DNA of 64,000 nucleotides from Heyndrickxia sporothermodurans (GCA_018333075.1 BORH01000002.1:372001-436000), one strand, 5' to 3'; shown: positions 8,903 to 18,371, counted from the stretch's first letter. Notes: a model not told the origin generated them from the letters alone. Numbers and translations are program-made.

Positions 8903-9505
8903 ATGAGTTTGCTAAATAGATTAATAGAACAAGCTAAAAATCCAAATGGTGGGATAGGTTCAGTTATGTTAAGGATTATGAATTCTGCCCATTTAGGATT
9001 AAACAATTGGGCGTTAAACAAACTATCGATAAAAGAAAATGCTGTCATATTAGATATAGGCTGTGGGGGAGGAAAAACAATACAATTACTATCCAAAAAG
9101 AATACGACTGCAAAAATATTTGGTATTGATTATTCCGACCAAGCAATAATAGATTCAACTAGAACGAATAGACAGGATGTCGAAAGAGGGAAAGTGAAAA
9201 TATGCAAAGCAAATGTTCTTGCGATTCCATTTTCTGATCAAACCTTTGATATTATTACCGCGTTTCAAACACATTATTTTTGGCCCGATTTAGAAAAAGC
9301 AGTAATGGAAGCTTATAGAGTATTAAAGCAAGACGGAAGCTTTTTTATTATTTCGGAAATATATAAAATCAATTATCACATGGAATCCTATAAAACGCCG
9401 GAAGAACTAAAGCAGTTATTTAAAAGCATTGGTTTTCAATCAGTTAAATTTTATGAGGATACTTTTAAAGGGTGGCTATGTGTTGAAGGAAAGAAAGGCA
9501 ATTAA
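8903..9505 (+). CDS. Class I SAM-dependent methyltransferase
   Basis: A 200-residue cytosolic methyltransferase. SAM-binding motif I is VILDIGCGGGKT, motif II the acidic strand FGIDYSD, and the post-motif region reads FDIITAFQTHYFWPDLEKAV with YRVLKQDGSFFII, as in the ubiE/Methyltransf_11 group. The start ATG follows a modest GGATGGTGA. It stands alone between AT-rich spacers (9506-9720 holds nothing I can identify). Substrate unknown. Confidence 0.88.
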   Translation: MSLLNRLIEQAKNPNGGIGSVMLRIMNSAHLGLNNWALNKLSIKENAVILDIGCGGGKTIQLLSKKNTTAKIFGIDYSDQAIIDSTRTNRQDVERGKVKICKANVLAIPFSDQTFDIITAFQTHYFWPDLEKAVMEAYRVLKQDGSFFIISEIYKINYHMESYKTPEELKQLFKSIGFQSVKFYEDTFKGWLCVEGKKGN

Positions 9506-9720
9506 ATAAGTAATATAAATTTATATTGTTAAATAGCTTATTGTGATTGTTCAAAAGTTAATCATTTTCATTCTTAATATTTTCAGCAACTCTATATTGA
9601 ACTTTTCCAATTATACACACATACTTTCTTTAGAACGTTTACAGTCTGTTAATCCCCTTCTTTTTCTTCATCTGTAAAACTGTGATATACTTATATTGAC
9701 ACGAAACGAGGAGGATAATA

Positions 9721-11097
9721 ATGAACATGCAAATGTTAAAAATTTCACACCACAATAAAACCACCGAACTTCAAGTAAAACAAATGACAATTTATCTCCA
9801 AAATAAAATTATTGAAGCGGTAGATGAACGACAACAAATATACTATTTATTTTTTTATAAAGAAAAGTATCTTACATATGTAAAACCTAAAAAACTAAAA
9901 ATCCATTCACATATCAAACAAGCCCTTACAAAAGGATTCAATTTACCAGCAACACATCCATTAACTCAACATTTGCTTTCCTCACCACAAACTTATAAAA
10001 AAGTAACCTTTCAACAATTAATAAAAAAAGCTGAAAATGATTATTCTCCACATGAAGTTGCCTACATTGCTACCTTTTTTGATTCATTTGTTTCTAAAAA
10101 AACACTATTCACTTTAATCCAATCTATTTTTTATGAATACCGCCGCAACGGTCAAATGTTCTCTAGCTATAGCATTATTCGTATCCTACTAGACTTCATC
10201 CCTCAACATAGTTGGGTAAAAGGGCTATCCAGCGATATCAACTTTATCCAATTTAGTAAGCTTTATGATCAATTAAATGAACAACTATGGGGAAAAGACC
10301 CTCTTTATGTAGAAAAAGCGCTTCATTCACAAATAGACGATAGAAAATATTTTCTTCAACTAACAGAATTGCTTAAACAGCAATCTAGATGGGGAGATTT
10401 AATTGCTTTATATATTCAAAAGATAAATGAACCCTCCTACCCTACATTATTGAAGCTTTTAACAAGTCATTTTTCTGACACAGAAGTTTTATCTATTTTA
10501 GAAGATATCTCTACAAGAAATTCTAATCTTACTCATCAAGATTTGCTCGAATATTACCTATCCTTAAAGAAAACTGAAAAAGTGATGACTTTATTAACAA
10601 AGTATCAACTTACACTTACCCCTACCCAATCCCTTGCATTCGAAGACTTGCTCAGAGATGCTGACTGGGATTTAGAGACATTATCTACTTCAAACATTGC
10701 GACAATTTTATTGCCGCTTTTTCAAATAAAACCAAAAAAAGCCGAAGAAGTCCTTCAAAAATGCATTATTTCACAATTAAGAGAACATACAATTGATTCA
10801 GTTGTTGACTGGCTTTCTCCACTAAATAATATTTTACATGCTCGCCCACTTATCAATAAGATACATAAAATCAAAAATCTAATGAATGACCCAGATAATC
10901 AATTAATATTAGGAGAGTTATATTATGAACTCAAACAATATGAGCAAGCCATCGATTGCTTTTGTTGGGAAATGGAATTAAAATCATTTGATACAAAGCC
11001 TGTTAAATGGTTATCAAAAATCTATCATGAGCTTGGAATGGAACAAGAGCATCAAGCATATCAACAACTTTATATAGACATGCAAAAATGGGCTTAA
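9721..11097 (+). CDS. Hypothetical helical-repeat (TPR-like) protein
   Basis: A 458-residue, Leu/Gln/Lys-rich, apparently all-helical cytosolic protein with no signal or membrane segment. The C-terminal 70 residues contain a recognisable TPR-type pair (LILGELYYELKQYEQAIDCF and the following KWLSKIYHELGM). The middle resembles degenerate helical repeats. I do not recognise a named family. It begins at an ATG preceded by GAGGAGG and ends in a hairpin shared with the convergent MFS gene. A scaffold or protein-interaction role is the only inference the repeats permit. Confidence 0.8.
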   Translation: MNMQMLKISHHNKTTELQVKQMTIYLQNKIIEAVDERQQIYYLFFYKEKYLTYVKPKKLKIHSHIKQALTKGFNLPATHPLTQHLLSSPQTYKKVTFQQLIKKAENDYSPHEVAYIATFFDSFVSKKTLFTLIQSIFYEYRRNGQMFSSYSIIRILLDFIPQHSWVKGLSSDINFIQFSKLYDQLNEQLWGKDPLYVEKALHSQIDDRKYFLQLTELLKQQSRWGDLIALYIQKINEPSYPTLLKLLTSHFSDTEVLSILEDISTRNSNLTHQDLLEYYLSLKKTEKVMTLLTKYQLTLTPTQSLAFEDLLRDADWDLETLSTSNIATILLPLFQIKPKKAEEVLQKCIISQLREHTIDSVVDWLSPLNNILHARPLINKIHKIKNLMNDPDNQLILGELYYELKQYEQAIDCFCWEMELKSFDTKPVKWLSKIYHELGMEQEHQAYQQLYIDMQKWA

Positions 11098-11102
11098 TCT
11101 AT

Positions 11103-11154
11103 AAAAGGCTGCCCTATAAGCCTCTATAACGTTTCTTTTAGGACAGTCTTTTTT
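11103..11154. terminator. Imperfect hairpin between convergent genes (repeat-family member)
   Basis: AAAAGGCTGCCCTA (11103-11116) pairs imperfectly with TAGGACAGTCTTTTTT (11139-11154). The ends resemble the GGCTGTCC/GGACAGCC ends of the intergenic repeats at 14444, 16402 and 61504. Confidence 0.6.
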
Positions 11155-11159
11155 CAAAC

Positions 11160-12356
11160 TTAACTTTCTGCAAAAATTTTTCGCTTAGGGACTCGCCCTT
11201 TCCGATAAGCTATTCCCATTGCTATAAGAAGTAAAATACCTGTAACGATAAAAACACTTTGAACAGGGAAAATTCCTCCGACTAATCCACCAATCATTGG
11301 ACCTATCATTCCACCTATTTGATTGGCTGTTTGATTTAAGCCAAATGCCCTGCCACGGAAAGATTCTGGGGTTGCCTTTACTACAAGACCATTGATTGCT
11401 GGAAACACCGCACAGAAAAATACTCCAAAAACAAAACGTATAATGGAAAATCCCCAAATATGACTAAAAATAATTTGAGCAATCGTTCCTATCCCACCAC
11501 CGAATAGTCCAATAACCAAAACTTTATGGAATCCAATTTTATCAGCGAGTTTCCCCCAGTATGAAGCAAATAAAACACTTGCAATCCCTGGTAAAGAAAA
11601 GACAATTCCAGCTAATAATGAAGCATTATCAGACGAACCACCAAGCTTTACAATATAAAGTGGAAGAACAGGCTCAATGGTCATTAATGAACAAGCCGTG
11701 ATAATAGTTAAGAAAAGCACAAAAATAAAAGGACGATTGGTCCAAGCTATTTTTATATCATTCATGACAGATCCGCGTTTCTTATTAGGGGTAAAATTAT
11801 CTTCCTTTACCCAGAAAATAACGAGCAAGGTTGAAATGAATACAAAAAAACCAGCACTTGCAAAAGCGAGTCGATTTCCAACAAGTTCTGCAATTCCACC
11901 ACCTAGAAGTGGTCCTATTACTCCTCCTGATGCTGAAGCCGTCGAAATCATAGATAATGCATACCCTACTTTATTGCTAGGTGTATTCGTTCCAATTAAT
12001 GCAATCGCTCCTGGAATAAATCCTGTTAGTAATCCTTGCATAATTCGAAGTATTAATAGCTCATAAGGATTAGTAACAAATGCAGTTAATGTATAAATAA
12101 TAAATAGAAAAATTCCTGCACGAATAATCATCGGCTTTCTTCCATATTTGTCAGACAACATCCCCCAAAATGGAGCGGATATCGCACCTGCAAAAAAGGC
12201 GGCACTAAATAATAATCCAGCCCACAATTCTATATGTTGATGTACATGAATTTGGAGAAGAAATATTGGCAAAAAAGGAATAACCATTGAATAGCTTGCT
12301 GACGTAAAAAATACCCCAATCCAAAGAACCCATAAATTACGTTTCCAACCAATCAT
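11160..12356 (-). CDS. MFS transporter, drug-efflux type
   Basis: A 398-residue, 12-helix major facilitator of the DHA1 type. The motif A loop is WGMLSDKYGRKPM after TM2, repeated as WGKLADKIGFHK in the second half. Motif C-like glycines in GGVIGPLLGGG (TM5) mark an antiporter that probably expels drugs in exchange for protons. The ATG follows AAAGGAG. No adjacent regulator is seen; the upstream flank (12357-12555) is AT-rich without a gene. The substrate cannot be read from the sequence. Confidence 0.9.
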   Translation of the reverse strand: MIGWKRNLWVLWIGVFFTSASYSMVIPFLPIFLLQIHVHQHIELWAGLLFSAAFFAGAISAPFWGMLSDKYGRKPMIIRAGIFLFIIYTLTAFVTNPYELLILRIMQGLLTGFIPGAIALIGTNTPSNKVGYALSMISTASASGGVIGPLLGGGIAELVGNRLAFASAGFFVFISTLLVIFWVKEDNFTPNKKRGSVMNDIKIAWTNRPFIFVLFLTIITACSLMTIEPVLPLYIVKLGGSSDNASLLAGIVFSLPGIASVLFASYWGKLADKIGFHKVLVIGLFGGGIGTIAQIIFSHIWGFSIIRFVFGVFFCAVFPAINGLVVKATPESFRGRAFGLNQTANQIGGMIGPMIGGLVGGIFPVQSVFIVTGILLLIAMGIAYRKGRVPKRKIFAES

Positions 12357-12532
12357 CCAGTTCGCTCTCCTTTAAATTTCACCAGTTAAAGATGGGAACT
12401 ATTACTTAAGTTATCTATGTCATTTCTTAGATGCAAAATAACTAAATTTCGTTAATCAAAATATTCATAAAGTAATAATATCATAGCGAATATTTATTTC
12501 AATATCCGAAATAAATTTTATAAAAAATGGGC

Positions 12533-12546
12533 CGGAACAGTTTCCG
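12533..12546 (-). terminator. Terminator of the former dctA gene
   Basis: CGGAACAGTTTCCG (12533-12546) forms a short stem followed on the minus strand by GCCCATTTTTT, just downstream of the dctA pseudogene stop (12556). Confidence 0.55.
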
Positions 12547-12555
12547 ACTCGTTTT

Positions 12556-13141
12556 CTATATAGATGTTGTCACTTCTTTCATACGCTTCATTTCTGTTAT
12601 CGCTTTTTGATGTTTTGATTCATCAAATTCGTTCGTGAATTCTTGCAGCCTTCATCCGTTGTTTATTCCAATTTAAAGAACCTTTCACAGGCTTTGAAAG
12701 GATTCGTTGTGCTTTTACTAACTTTTCTTCCAGTTTGCGAAACCATTTTGGATTGGAGAAGACTTCTCCTGTACTTAAAATAGCAAAGTCTTTTAGACCT
12801 AAATCAACACCAACGGAAGAACCTGTTTTTTCTAATGGTTGTACTTCCACTTCTGTAAGAATACACTAAATCCGCTACCTGTTACACTTGCTGCACCTTT
12901 AGAAGTTAACATTAATATCAGGATAATTGTTATTTGATGGCATATTCAAATGAATTCCAAACACTTGTGATAAAAATACCGTTGCCATAACTAAATAGAT
13001 AGAGGTACCATCTAGATTAAACGAATATCCAGTTGGAATTACTAAACCTACAACTGATTTGGAGCATCCGTACTTTTCCATTTTATCTATTATTCTAGGC
13101 AATACCGATGCAGAGGAGCTAGTCCCACTATTCATATTCAT
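12556..13141 (-). pseudogene. dctA: dctA-type dicarboxylate symporter remnant, interrupted by a TnpB relic
   Basis: The proximal part (12899-13141) encodes a DctA segment: [20 protein letters not shown], then [16 protein letters not shown]. After a frameshift near 12910, another frame continues [18 protein letters not shown], the next conserved DctA block. The sequence then switches to a tnpB fragment (12623-12862). After that, a frame encoding NEFDESKHQKAITEMKRMKE runs to a stop at 12556 and looks like a DctA C-terminus (this assignment is less certain). The 5' half of the gene and the segment replaced by tnpB are missing, so it cannot be functional. A terminator still follows. An intact GltP-type paralogue lies at 39663-40913. 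Confidence 0.8.
12623..12862 (-). mobile_element. tnpB: IS200/IS605-type tnpB fragment inside dctA
   Basis: About 80 residues of a TnpB RNA-guided nuclease: LTEVEVQPLEKTGSSVGVDL, the RuvC-I Asp in GVDLGLKDFAI, then LEEKLVKAQRILS, GSLNWNKQRM and ARIHERI. The N-terminal domain, RuvC-II/III and zinc finger are absent, and no IS ends were recognised. The RuvC-I-containing piece is joined directly to dctA codons on both sides. It is a relic without activity. Confidence 0.8.
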
Positions 13142-13403
13142 CAGCTAACTGCTATTGAAAGATTACTCTAGATAAAAAAGCTTAATCCACTTTACGATCA
13201 ATTTTCTCCAAAAATTGGTCATGAATTAATAAAGGAAATCAAATTGTTAAGAAATAAATATGAGAAAAAACAGACAAGCTAGAAGAATAATAAAGCATTA
13301 AGCATTTCATTTTCTATCTATTTAAGTCGCTGTTAAAATGAAATTATATGTTTTAAAGTAAGTTAGTATTTTTAAATACCATTTTATACAGAAAGAAGAT
13401 GAA
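13142..13403. other. Decayed intergenic stretch
   Basis: This region continues the scar left by the dctA/tnpB remnant. On the plus strand an ATG-less open frame (13172-13282) encodes a plausible lost C-terminus (LNPLYDQFSPKIGHELIKEI), but I cannot name its family. The rest is AT-rich upstream region of the next gene. Confidence 0.4.
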
Positions 13404-14432
13404 ATGATGACCAAACATTCTTCTACACATATGAAAGATACTCAATTTTCAGTGTTAGATCTTTCTCCAATTATTCAAGGAGGATCTGTTTCTCAGTCTT
13501 TAAAAAATACATTAGATTTAGCTCAACACGCGGAAAAATGGGGATATACTCGATATTGGTTGGCAGAACATCATAATATGCCAGGCATTGCAAGCTCTGC
13601 TACTTCAGTAGTAATTGGACACGTTGCAGCTGGAACGTCAACCATTCGAGTAGGTTCGGGTGGAATTATGCTTCCCAATCATGCTCCTTTAGTCATTGCG
13701 GAGCAATTCGGTACACTTGAATCTTTATTTCCAGGTCGAATTGATCTAGGTATTGGAAGGGCACCTGGGACCGATCAGCTGACAGCACAGGCTCTTCGCA
13801 GAAATGGTCGAATGGATGCTGAAGATTTTCCTCAATCTCTAAATGAGCTTCGTGCTTATTTTGATCCATCCCTTTCTGCAAATAAAGCATATGTCCGTGC
13901 CATACCTGGTGAAGGATTAAAAATTCCTATTTGGCTATTAGGCTCAAGCGGCTTCAGTGCGCAGCTTTCCGGGCACCTTGGATTACCTTTTTCCTTTGCA
14001 AGTCATTTTTCACCTGAAAATACATTATCTGCACTTGATCTATATTGCAGAAGTTTTAATCCATCAGAATCCTTAAAAGAACCTTATGCAATGGTTGGCG
14101 TAAATGTGATTGCTGCAGATACCATAGATGAAGCTCATTTTCTAGCTAGTTCTATGCAGCAGCAATTCCTTAATTTAATACGAAATACTCCTATGCCATT
14201 GCTACCTCCAATTAACAATTTTGAAGATCTTTGTAGTGATTATGAAAAATCTCTGTTACATCAAAGAATTGGCTCTTCAATCATTGGAGATCGTGATACG
14301 GTTCGAGAAAAATTACAAAAGTTTCTTGAAGATACTCAAGCAAATGAAGTCATCGTAAATGCACAAATTTACGACCATCATGCAAGACTCCGCTCATATG
14401 AAATTGTATCTGAAATAATGGAAGAAAACTAA
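13404..14432 (+). CDS. LLM-class (luciferase-like) flavin-dependent oxidoreductase
   Basis: A 342-residue TIM-barrel flavoenzyme of the bacterial luciferase-like group, close to the B. subtilis YceB/YwcH type. Typical segments: SVLDLSPI at the N-terminus, [37 protein letters not shown] and [17 protein letters not shown]. Two consecutive ATGs (13404, 13407) lie after GAAAGAAG. The substrate is unknown; related proteins use FMNH2 for monooxygenation. It precedes a repeat-type hairpin (14444-14496) and seems monocistronic. Confidence 0.9.
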   Translation: MMTKHSSTHMKDTQFSVLDLSPIIQGGSVSQSLKNTLDLAQHAEKWGYTRYWLAEHHNMPGIASSATSVVIGHVAAGTSTIRVGSGGIMLPNHAPLVIAEQFGTLESLFPGRIDLGIGRAPGTDQLTAQALRRNGRMDAEDFPQSLNELRAYFDPSLSANKAYVRAIPGEGLKIPIWLLGSSGFSAQLSGHLGLPFSFASHFSPENTLSALDLYCRSFNPSESLKEPYAMVGVNVIAADTIDEAHFLASSMQQQFLNLIRNTPMPLLPPINNFEDLCSDYEKSLLHQRIGSSIIGDRDTVREKLQKFLEDTQANEVIVNAQIYDHHARLRSYEIVSEIMEEN

Positions 14433-14443
14433 AAATTTTTACA

Positions 14444-14496
14444 GGGCTGTCCTAGAAGTAAAGTGTGTTAGACACTTATCGGACACCCTTTTTTTT
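14444..14496 (+). terminator. Repeat-family hairpin / terminator
   Basis: Outer arms GGGCTGTCC and GGACACCC enclose AAGTGT...GACACTT, and a T8 run follows. It shares the core ACACTTATC-GGACA with the elements at 16402-16511 and 38042-38090. Confidence 0.75.
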
Positions 14497-14637
14497 GGAT
14501 TAAAATACATTTTCACTTAATCATATGTATATCATTTGTTTACAAAAAATGTAATGAAGCAAGGCTCAAAAGCTTTCATTGTTCATACAATATGTTATCC
14601 CTATATAGTCAAAGCTGATTATTCTACATTTGATTAG

Positions 14638-14667
14638 TCATATGCTAAACTATATGATATTACATAT
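14638..14667 (+). promoter_or_regulatory. Dyads upstream of the PadR gene (possible operator)
   Basis: Two overlapping dyads lie just before the PadR start: TCATAT-N8-ATATGA (14638-14657) and ATATG-N6-CATAT (14652-14667). PadR-family repressors commonly bind such dyads near their own promoter; assignment here is inference. Confidence 0.4.
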
Positions 14668-14686
14668 AAATGAGGGATGACATAAA

Positions 14687-15211
14687 TTGGATCAACGTTC
14701 ATTAATTCTCTTAGGCTTATTAATGTCAGAAAGTCAGCATGGATATCAATTAAATGAATTTATTGAAAAAAACCTAAACTTTATTACAAATATGAAGAAA
14801 CCCACAGCTTATGCAACCTTAGATAAACTCTGTTCCAGTGGTTTCGTGGAAGTAAAACTAAATCAAGAAGGGAATCGTCCTCCTCGTAAAGTTTATACAA
14901 TTAATGACCGAGGTAAACAGCTCTTCTATGATTTACTCCTTAAAAATTTATCTTCAGCAGAAAATGTTTATTATGATGGAGATATAGGTCTAATGTTTAT
15001 CGACTATCTTCCTATTGATCAGTCTATTGCTGCATTAGAAATGCGTGTTAACCAGTGCAATCTATTATTAGCTGAATTAATTCATACCCCTAAACATGAA
15101 GGGATTGGTGTAAACATAGCCATTCAGCATAAACAAGTCATGCTGAAAAGAGAGATTTCTTTCTTACAAGAAACAGTACAAAAGTTACAATCACAAATTG
15201 AAAAGGATTGA
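14687..15211 (+). CDS. PadR family transcriptional regulator
   Basis: A 174-residue winged-helix repressor of the PadR type. The N-terminal domain begins RSLILLGLLMSESQHGYQL and includes KPTAYATLDKLCSSGFVEVK and the wing GNRPPRKVYTINDRG. The C-terminal third is a helical, coiled-coil-like dimerisation region (LQETVQKLQSQIEK). The start is TTG at 14687, after TGAGGGATGA. It lies 6 nt before an MFS exporter gene, so it very probably controls that exporter and itself in response to an exported compound. Confidence 0.92.
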   Translation: MDQRSLILLGLLMSESQHGYQLNEFIEKNLNFITNMKKPTAYATLDKLCSSGFVEVKLNQEGNRPPRKVYTINDRGKQLFYDLLLKNLSSAENVYYDGDIGLMFIDYLPIDQSIAALEMRVNQCNLLLAELIHTPKHEGIGVNIAIQHKQVMLKREISFLQETVQKLQSQIEKD

Positions 15212-15217
15212 TAGTAG

Positions 15218-16390
15218 ATGGAATCTAAAAAAGTATTACCGATTTTGTTTCTAATCATGTTTCTCGTCATGGTTGGTTTTGGAATCATTATACCTGTTAT
15301 TCCTTTTTTCGCTAAAGAAGTTGGTGCAACCCCTACTGAATTAGGTTTATTAATGGGTGTATATTCCTTTATGCAATTAATATCTGCTCCATTTTGGGGG
15401 AGAGTTTCTGATCGAATTGGCCGAAAACCCGTTATGATGATTGGTATATTAGGACTTGCTATCTCATTTTTTCTTATGGCATTTTCTAGTCAATTGTGGA
15501 TGTTGTTTTTTGCTCGTATTATTGGTGGACTTTTATCATCTGCTAACATGCCAACGACGATGGCATATGTTGCTGATATTACCTCTGAGGAAGACCGGAG
15601 TAAAGGGATGGGGATTATTGGAGCAGCTACCGGTTTAGGTTTTATTTTTGGCCCAGCAATTGGAGGTTTATTTTCCAAATCAAGTTTAAATCTACCATTT
15701 TACATTGCTGGTGCTTCATCTCTGCTAACATTCTTCCTAGTATTAATTATTTTAAAGGAATCTTTGCCAAAAGAGCTAAGAGGAGAGCATAAAGATAAAA
15801 AACTCTCAATGTGGCGATCATTCAATGGTGGATTATCTATTATTTTCGTCTTACAATGGTTTATTTCCCTTTCGCTCTCAGGTTTAGAAGCTACTTTTGC
15901 TTATTTTGCTGCTAAACGAGCTGGATTGGATAGCATAGATTTAGGCTATATCTTTATGATAATGGGTTTTGGTAGTGCCTTTGTTCAAGGTGGTCTAATA
16001 GGGAGGCTTACAAAAAAATATGGTGAAGGGATAGTTATTCAAGGAGGAATCATTATTTCCGCCATTGGATTTGCGTTAATTTTATTAGTCAACAACTTTA
16101 CTACAGCTGCCATTTTCTTAACAATATTTGGACTCGGGAACGGTGTGATTCGTCCATGCGTATCTGCACTTCTTACTAAAAAATCGTCAGGAGGTCACGG
16201 AAGTGCGACAGGTCTACTCTCTTCCTTTGATTCATTTGGAAGGATTATTGGACCGCCGTTAGGAGGCTGGTTATTCTCGATTAGTGTAGGGCTACCTTAT
16301 ATTGCAGGAATTATTTTATCTATTTTTGCTTTTATTCTGTATCAACTTTATCAAACGAAAGAAAAAAGCACCCCTGAAACTTCAATATAA
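15218..16390 (+). CDS. MFS drug-efflux transporter, YttB/TetA-like
   Basis: A 390-residue, 12-helix MFS antiporter of the DHA1 group. Motif A is WGRVSDRIGRKPV, motif C-like GLGFIFGPAIGG lies in TM5, and SFDSFGRIIGPPLGGW in TM11. It resembles B. subtilis YttB. Directly downstream of a PadR repressor gene in the same unit, it is a candidate inducible efflux pump at the cytoplasmic membrane. A large palindromic repeat follows and separates it from the convergent VOC gene. Confidence 0.92.
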   Translation: MESKKVLPILFLIMFLVMVGFGIIIPVIPFFAKEVGATPTELGLLMGVYSFMQLISAPFWGRVSDRIGRKPVMMIGILGLAISFFLMAFSSQLWMLFFARIIGGLLSSANMPTTMAYVADITSEEDRSKGMGIIGAATGLGFIFGPAIGGLFSKSSLNLPFYIAGASSLLTFFLVLIILKESLPKELRGEHKDKKLSMWRSFNGGLSIIFVLQWFISLSLSGLEATFAYFAAKRAGLDSIDLGYIFMIMGFGSAFVQGGLIGRLTKKYGEGIVIQGGIIISAIGFALILLVNNFTTAAIFLTIFGLGNGVIRPCVSALLTKKSSGGHGSATGLLSSFDSFGRIIGPPLGGWLFSISVGLPYIAGIILSIFAFILYQLYQTKEKSTPETSI

Positions 16391-16401
16391 ATTCATAAAA
16401 T

Positions 16402-16511
16402 GGGCTGCCAAAGAGGAAAGTGTCTACCACCATACTTCAATATATATAAAGAAATATTCCATTTATTTTATTGAAGTAGTTCATGGTGTCAGGCACTTAT
16501 CAGACAGCCCC
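16402..16511. repeat. 110-bp palindromic intergenic repeat, terminator-like
   Basis: The outer arms GGGCTG (16402-16407) and CAGCCC (16505-16510) enclose an imperfect dyad: AAGTGTCTACCACCAT and ACTTCAAT on the left, ATTGAAGT then ATGGTGTCAGGCACTT on the right. It sits between two convergent genes. The right side carries CACTTATCAGACAGCCC, shared in part with 14444-14496 and 38042-38090. Confidence 0.75.
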
Positions 16512-16533
16512 TTAGTATTTCTCTAGAAAATTT

Positions 16534-17319
16534 TTACACAAATTGATAATATCCACCAAACATTTCTTTTTCTAACACTATATTATTATTTGAAATCTTT
16601 AAGAGAAACGGCCCTTCTCCTTTTGTTTCAATAATTCTTGAGATTTCACCTTGGCTGTAGGGTGATGCAAAAACAAGATTACAACCATTCAATTCTAATA
16701 ATATACAATTTGCTTTTAATTTCTTATCTTTATATGATTTTCTCATTTTCAGTTGAAATACTTCACTCCATCGTGCTGCGGCTTTTTCATAATTTTCAAC
16801 TGCGAATACTAATTCATTTAATTGCCTATGATTATTCATTGACTCAATATCTTCTCTTCGGATATCATCCTCTATATTCCATTGAATGATAAAAGGAAAT
16901 GGGATTCCACCTATTTTTTCATTTATGAAAAGCATCTCCCAATGCAGCATTTTTCCGTCGTCTCTTTTTCTCTCTCCCTTAATTGGTCCCTTTATTTTTA
17001 TCCCTTTTGACTGTAACAAATTAGATATTTCATTTATGTTATTTGTTCGAAGAGCAATACGAGAAAATCCTTCAAAGTGAGGGAGTAATTTCATTGTTTG
17101 AACAACTAAATCATTCTCCTTCATTTTCTCGGCTTTTTCTCGATCAAAAATACCTAAAAATTCTATGTAACATAAATCAAAATAGCTTAGAGCGTTGTAT
17201 GTCCCCCAATTTTCATGTCTTCCACCAAGACTCGCTTTTAAGCCTATCGCAGCAAAATTCTCAATTGCGTCCTCTGGTCGATTGACAATATGTACTAAAT
17301 GATCAAATGAAAGTTTCAA
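16534..17319 (-). CDS. VOC-fold protein (glyoxalase-like domain)
   Basis: A 261-residue protein of the vicinal-oxygen-chelate superfamily, Glyoxalase_3-like. It opens with the typical FDHLVHIVNRPEDAIENFAAIG and continues LGGRHENWGTYNAL...YIEFLGIFD, then a second half-module RQLNELVFAVENYEKAAARW. The first metal-ligand type His lies in FDHLVHIV. The start is TTG at 17319, 6 nt after GGAGGG. Substrate unknown; no operon partner is evident. Confidence 0.85.
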   Translation of the reverse strand: MKLSFDHLVHIVNRPEDAIENFAAIGLKASLGGRHENWGTYNALSYFDLCYIEFLGIFDREKAEKMKENDLVVQTMKLLPHFEGFSRIALRTNNINEISNLLQSKGIKIKGPIKGERKRDDGKMLHWEMLFINEKIGGIPFPFIIQWNIEDDIRREDIESMNNHRQLNELVFAVENYEKAAARWSEVFQLKMRKSYKDKKLKANCILLELNGCNLVFASPYSQGEISRIIETKGEGPFLLKISNNNIVLEKEMFGGYYQFV

Positions 17320-17562
17320 GTAAAACCCTCCACCAATTAGAATAAAGTTTAGATATATAATTCTACAAAACTTAAAATATTCCCCTTTTATTCAACTATT
17401 TTTTTCTATAAACTCTGTTTTCTAAATTATTATGTTCTTATTTAATGATTGATTTTCATTTCATCATAGACATTATGATAGAATTATTTATGAATATATT
17501 TTAGTTTTTGGTAACTTATAATTATTATTTATCATAGGGAATTTGAAATGGTGAGATAACAA

Positions 17563-18306
17563 ATGACACAGAAAAAAGAAAAAAGATTAGAAAGTGATTT
17601 ATATAAACCGATTCAAAAGCATTTTACACAGCTTGGTTACGAGGTTTATGGAGAGGTTAATGATTGTGATATAACTGCGTTAAAGGACAATGAGCTAATT
17701 ATTATAGAGTTGAAATTAAGATTAAACGTAGATCTCCTTATCCAAGCCACAAAGCGGCAAAAACTAACGAATCAAGTATATATTGCCATTCCAAAACCGA
17801 ACTATAGCCTCTTTTCAAGGAAATGGAAAGATTTATGCCATTTGATTAGAAGGCTTGAATTAGGGTTAATCATCGTTACCTTTCTTAAATCATCCACAAG
17901 AATGGATATAGCAATTACACCTAAACCATTTGATCGAAAAAAAAGTATGCAGCAAAATAAGAAAAAACGAGAAAAGCTTCTTAAAGAAATGGAAGGGAGA
18001 CATGTAAGTCATAATATTGGAGGAAGCAACCAGACAAAAATAATGACCGCTTACAAAGAAAACTGTATTCAAATTGCCTATTATTTAGAAAACTATGGGC
18101 CACTTTCGCCTAAAGCACTAAGGGAAATGGGAACAGGAGATAAAACCTTACCCATATTAAATAATAATTATTATGGTTGGTATGAACGAATCGAAAGAGG
18201 AAAATATATGATAAGTGATAAAGGTATAAGTGAAATAAAGGAACATCCAGAAATTTTACAGTATTTCAGTGAACAAGCTATACCTAACAAAAAATCAGAT
18301 TCATAA
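17563..18306 (+). CDS. DUF2161 family PD-(D/E)XK nuclease-like protein
   Basis: A 247-residue soluble protein. The N-terminal 80 residues show the PD-(D/E)XK order: E10, D34/D36 in NDCDIT, E49-L-K51 in IIIELKL, and Q61 in LIQATKR, followed by QVYIAIP. This is the DUF2161 group (predicted phosphodiesterase). The basic middle (KKSMQQNKKKREK) and the C-terminal winged-helix-like part (KALREMGTGDKTLPILNNN) could bind DNA. All expected catalytic residues are present. It is monocistronic and converges on the gene for a large SF2 helicase at 18459, an association worth testing. Start ATG after GGTGAG. Confidence 0.82.
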   Translation: MTQKKEKRLESDLYKPIQKHFTQLGYEVYGEVNDCDITALKDNELIIIELKLRLNVDLLIQATKRQKLTNQVYIAIPKPNYSLFSRKWKDLCHLIRRLELGLIIVTFLKSSTRMDIAITPKPFDRKKSMQQNKKKREKLLKEMEGRHVSHNIGGSNQTKIMTAYKENCIQIAYYLENYGPLSPKALREMGTGDKTLPILNNNYYGWYERIERGKYMISDKGISEIKEHPEILQYFSEQAIPNKKSDS

Positions 18307-18371
18307 TTAATTTCAATAAACGATTATTCTCATATTACATTGTACCCTAAGTCTAGGACGAAGAAAATATC

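Noticed and set aside
13172-13282. Short plus-strand open frame with plausible C-terminal sequence
   Set aside because: No start codon or ribosome binding site and directly preceded by a stop; kept only as a possible remnant within the decayed stretch.
14444-16511. CRISPR or tandem repeat array
   Set aside because: Related hairpins are single, spread out and lie at gene ends; no regularly spaced repeat-spacer units.
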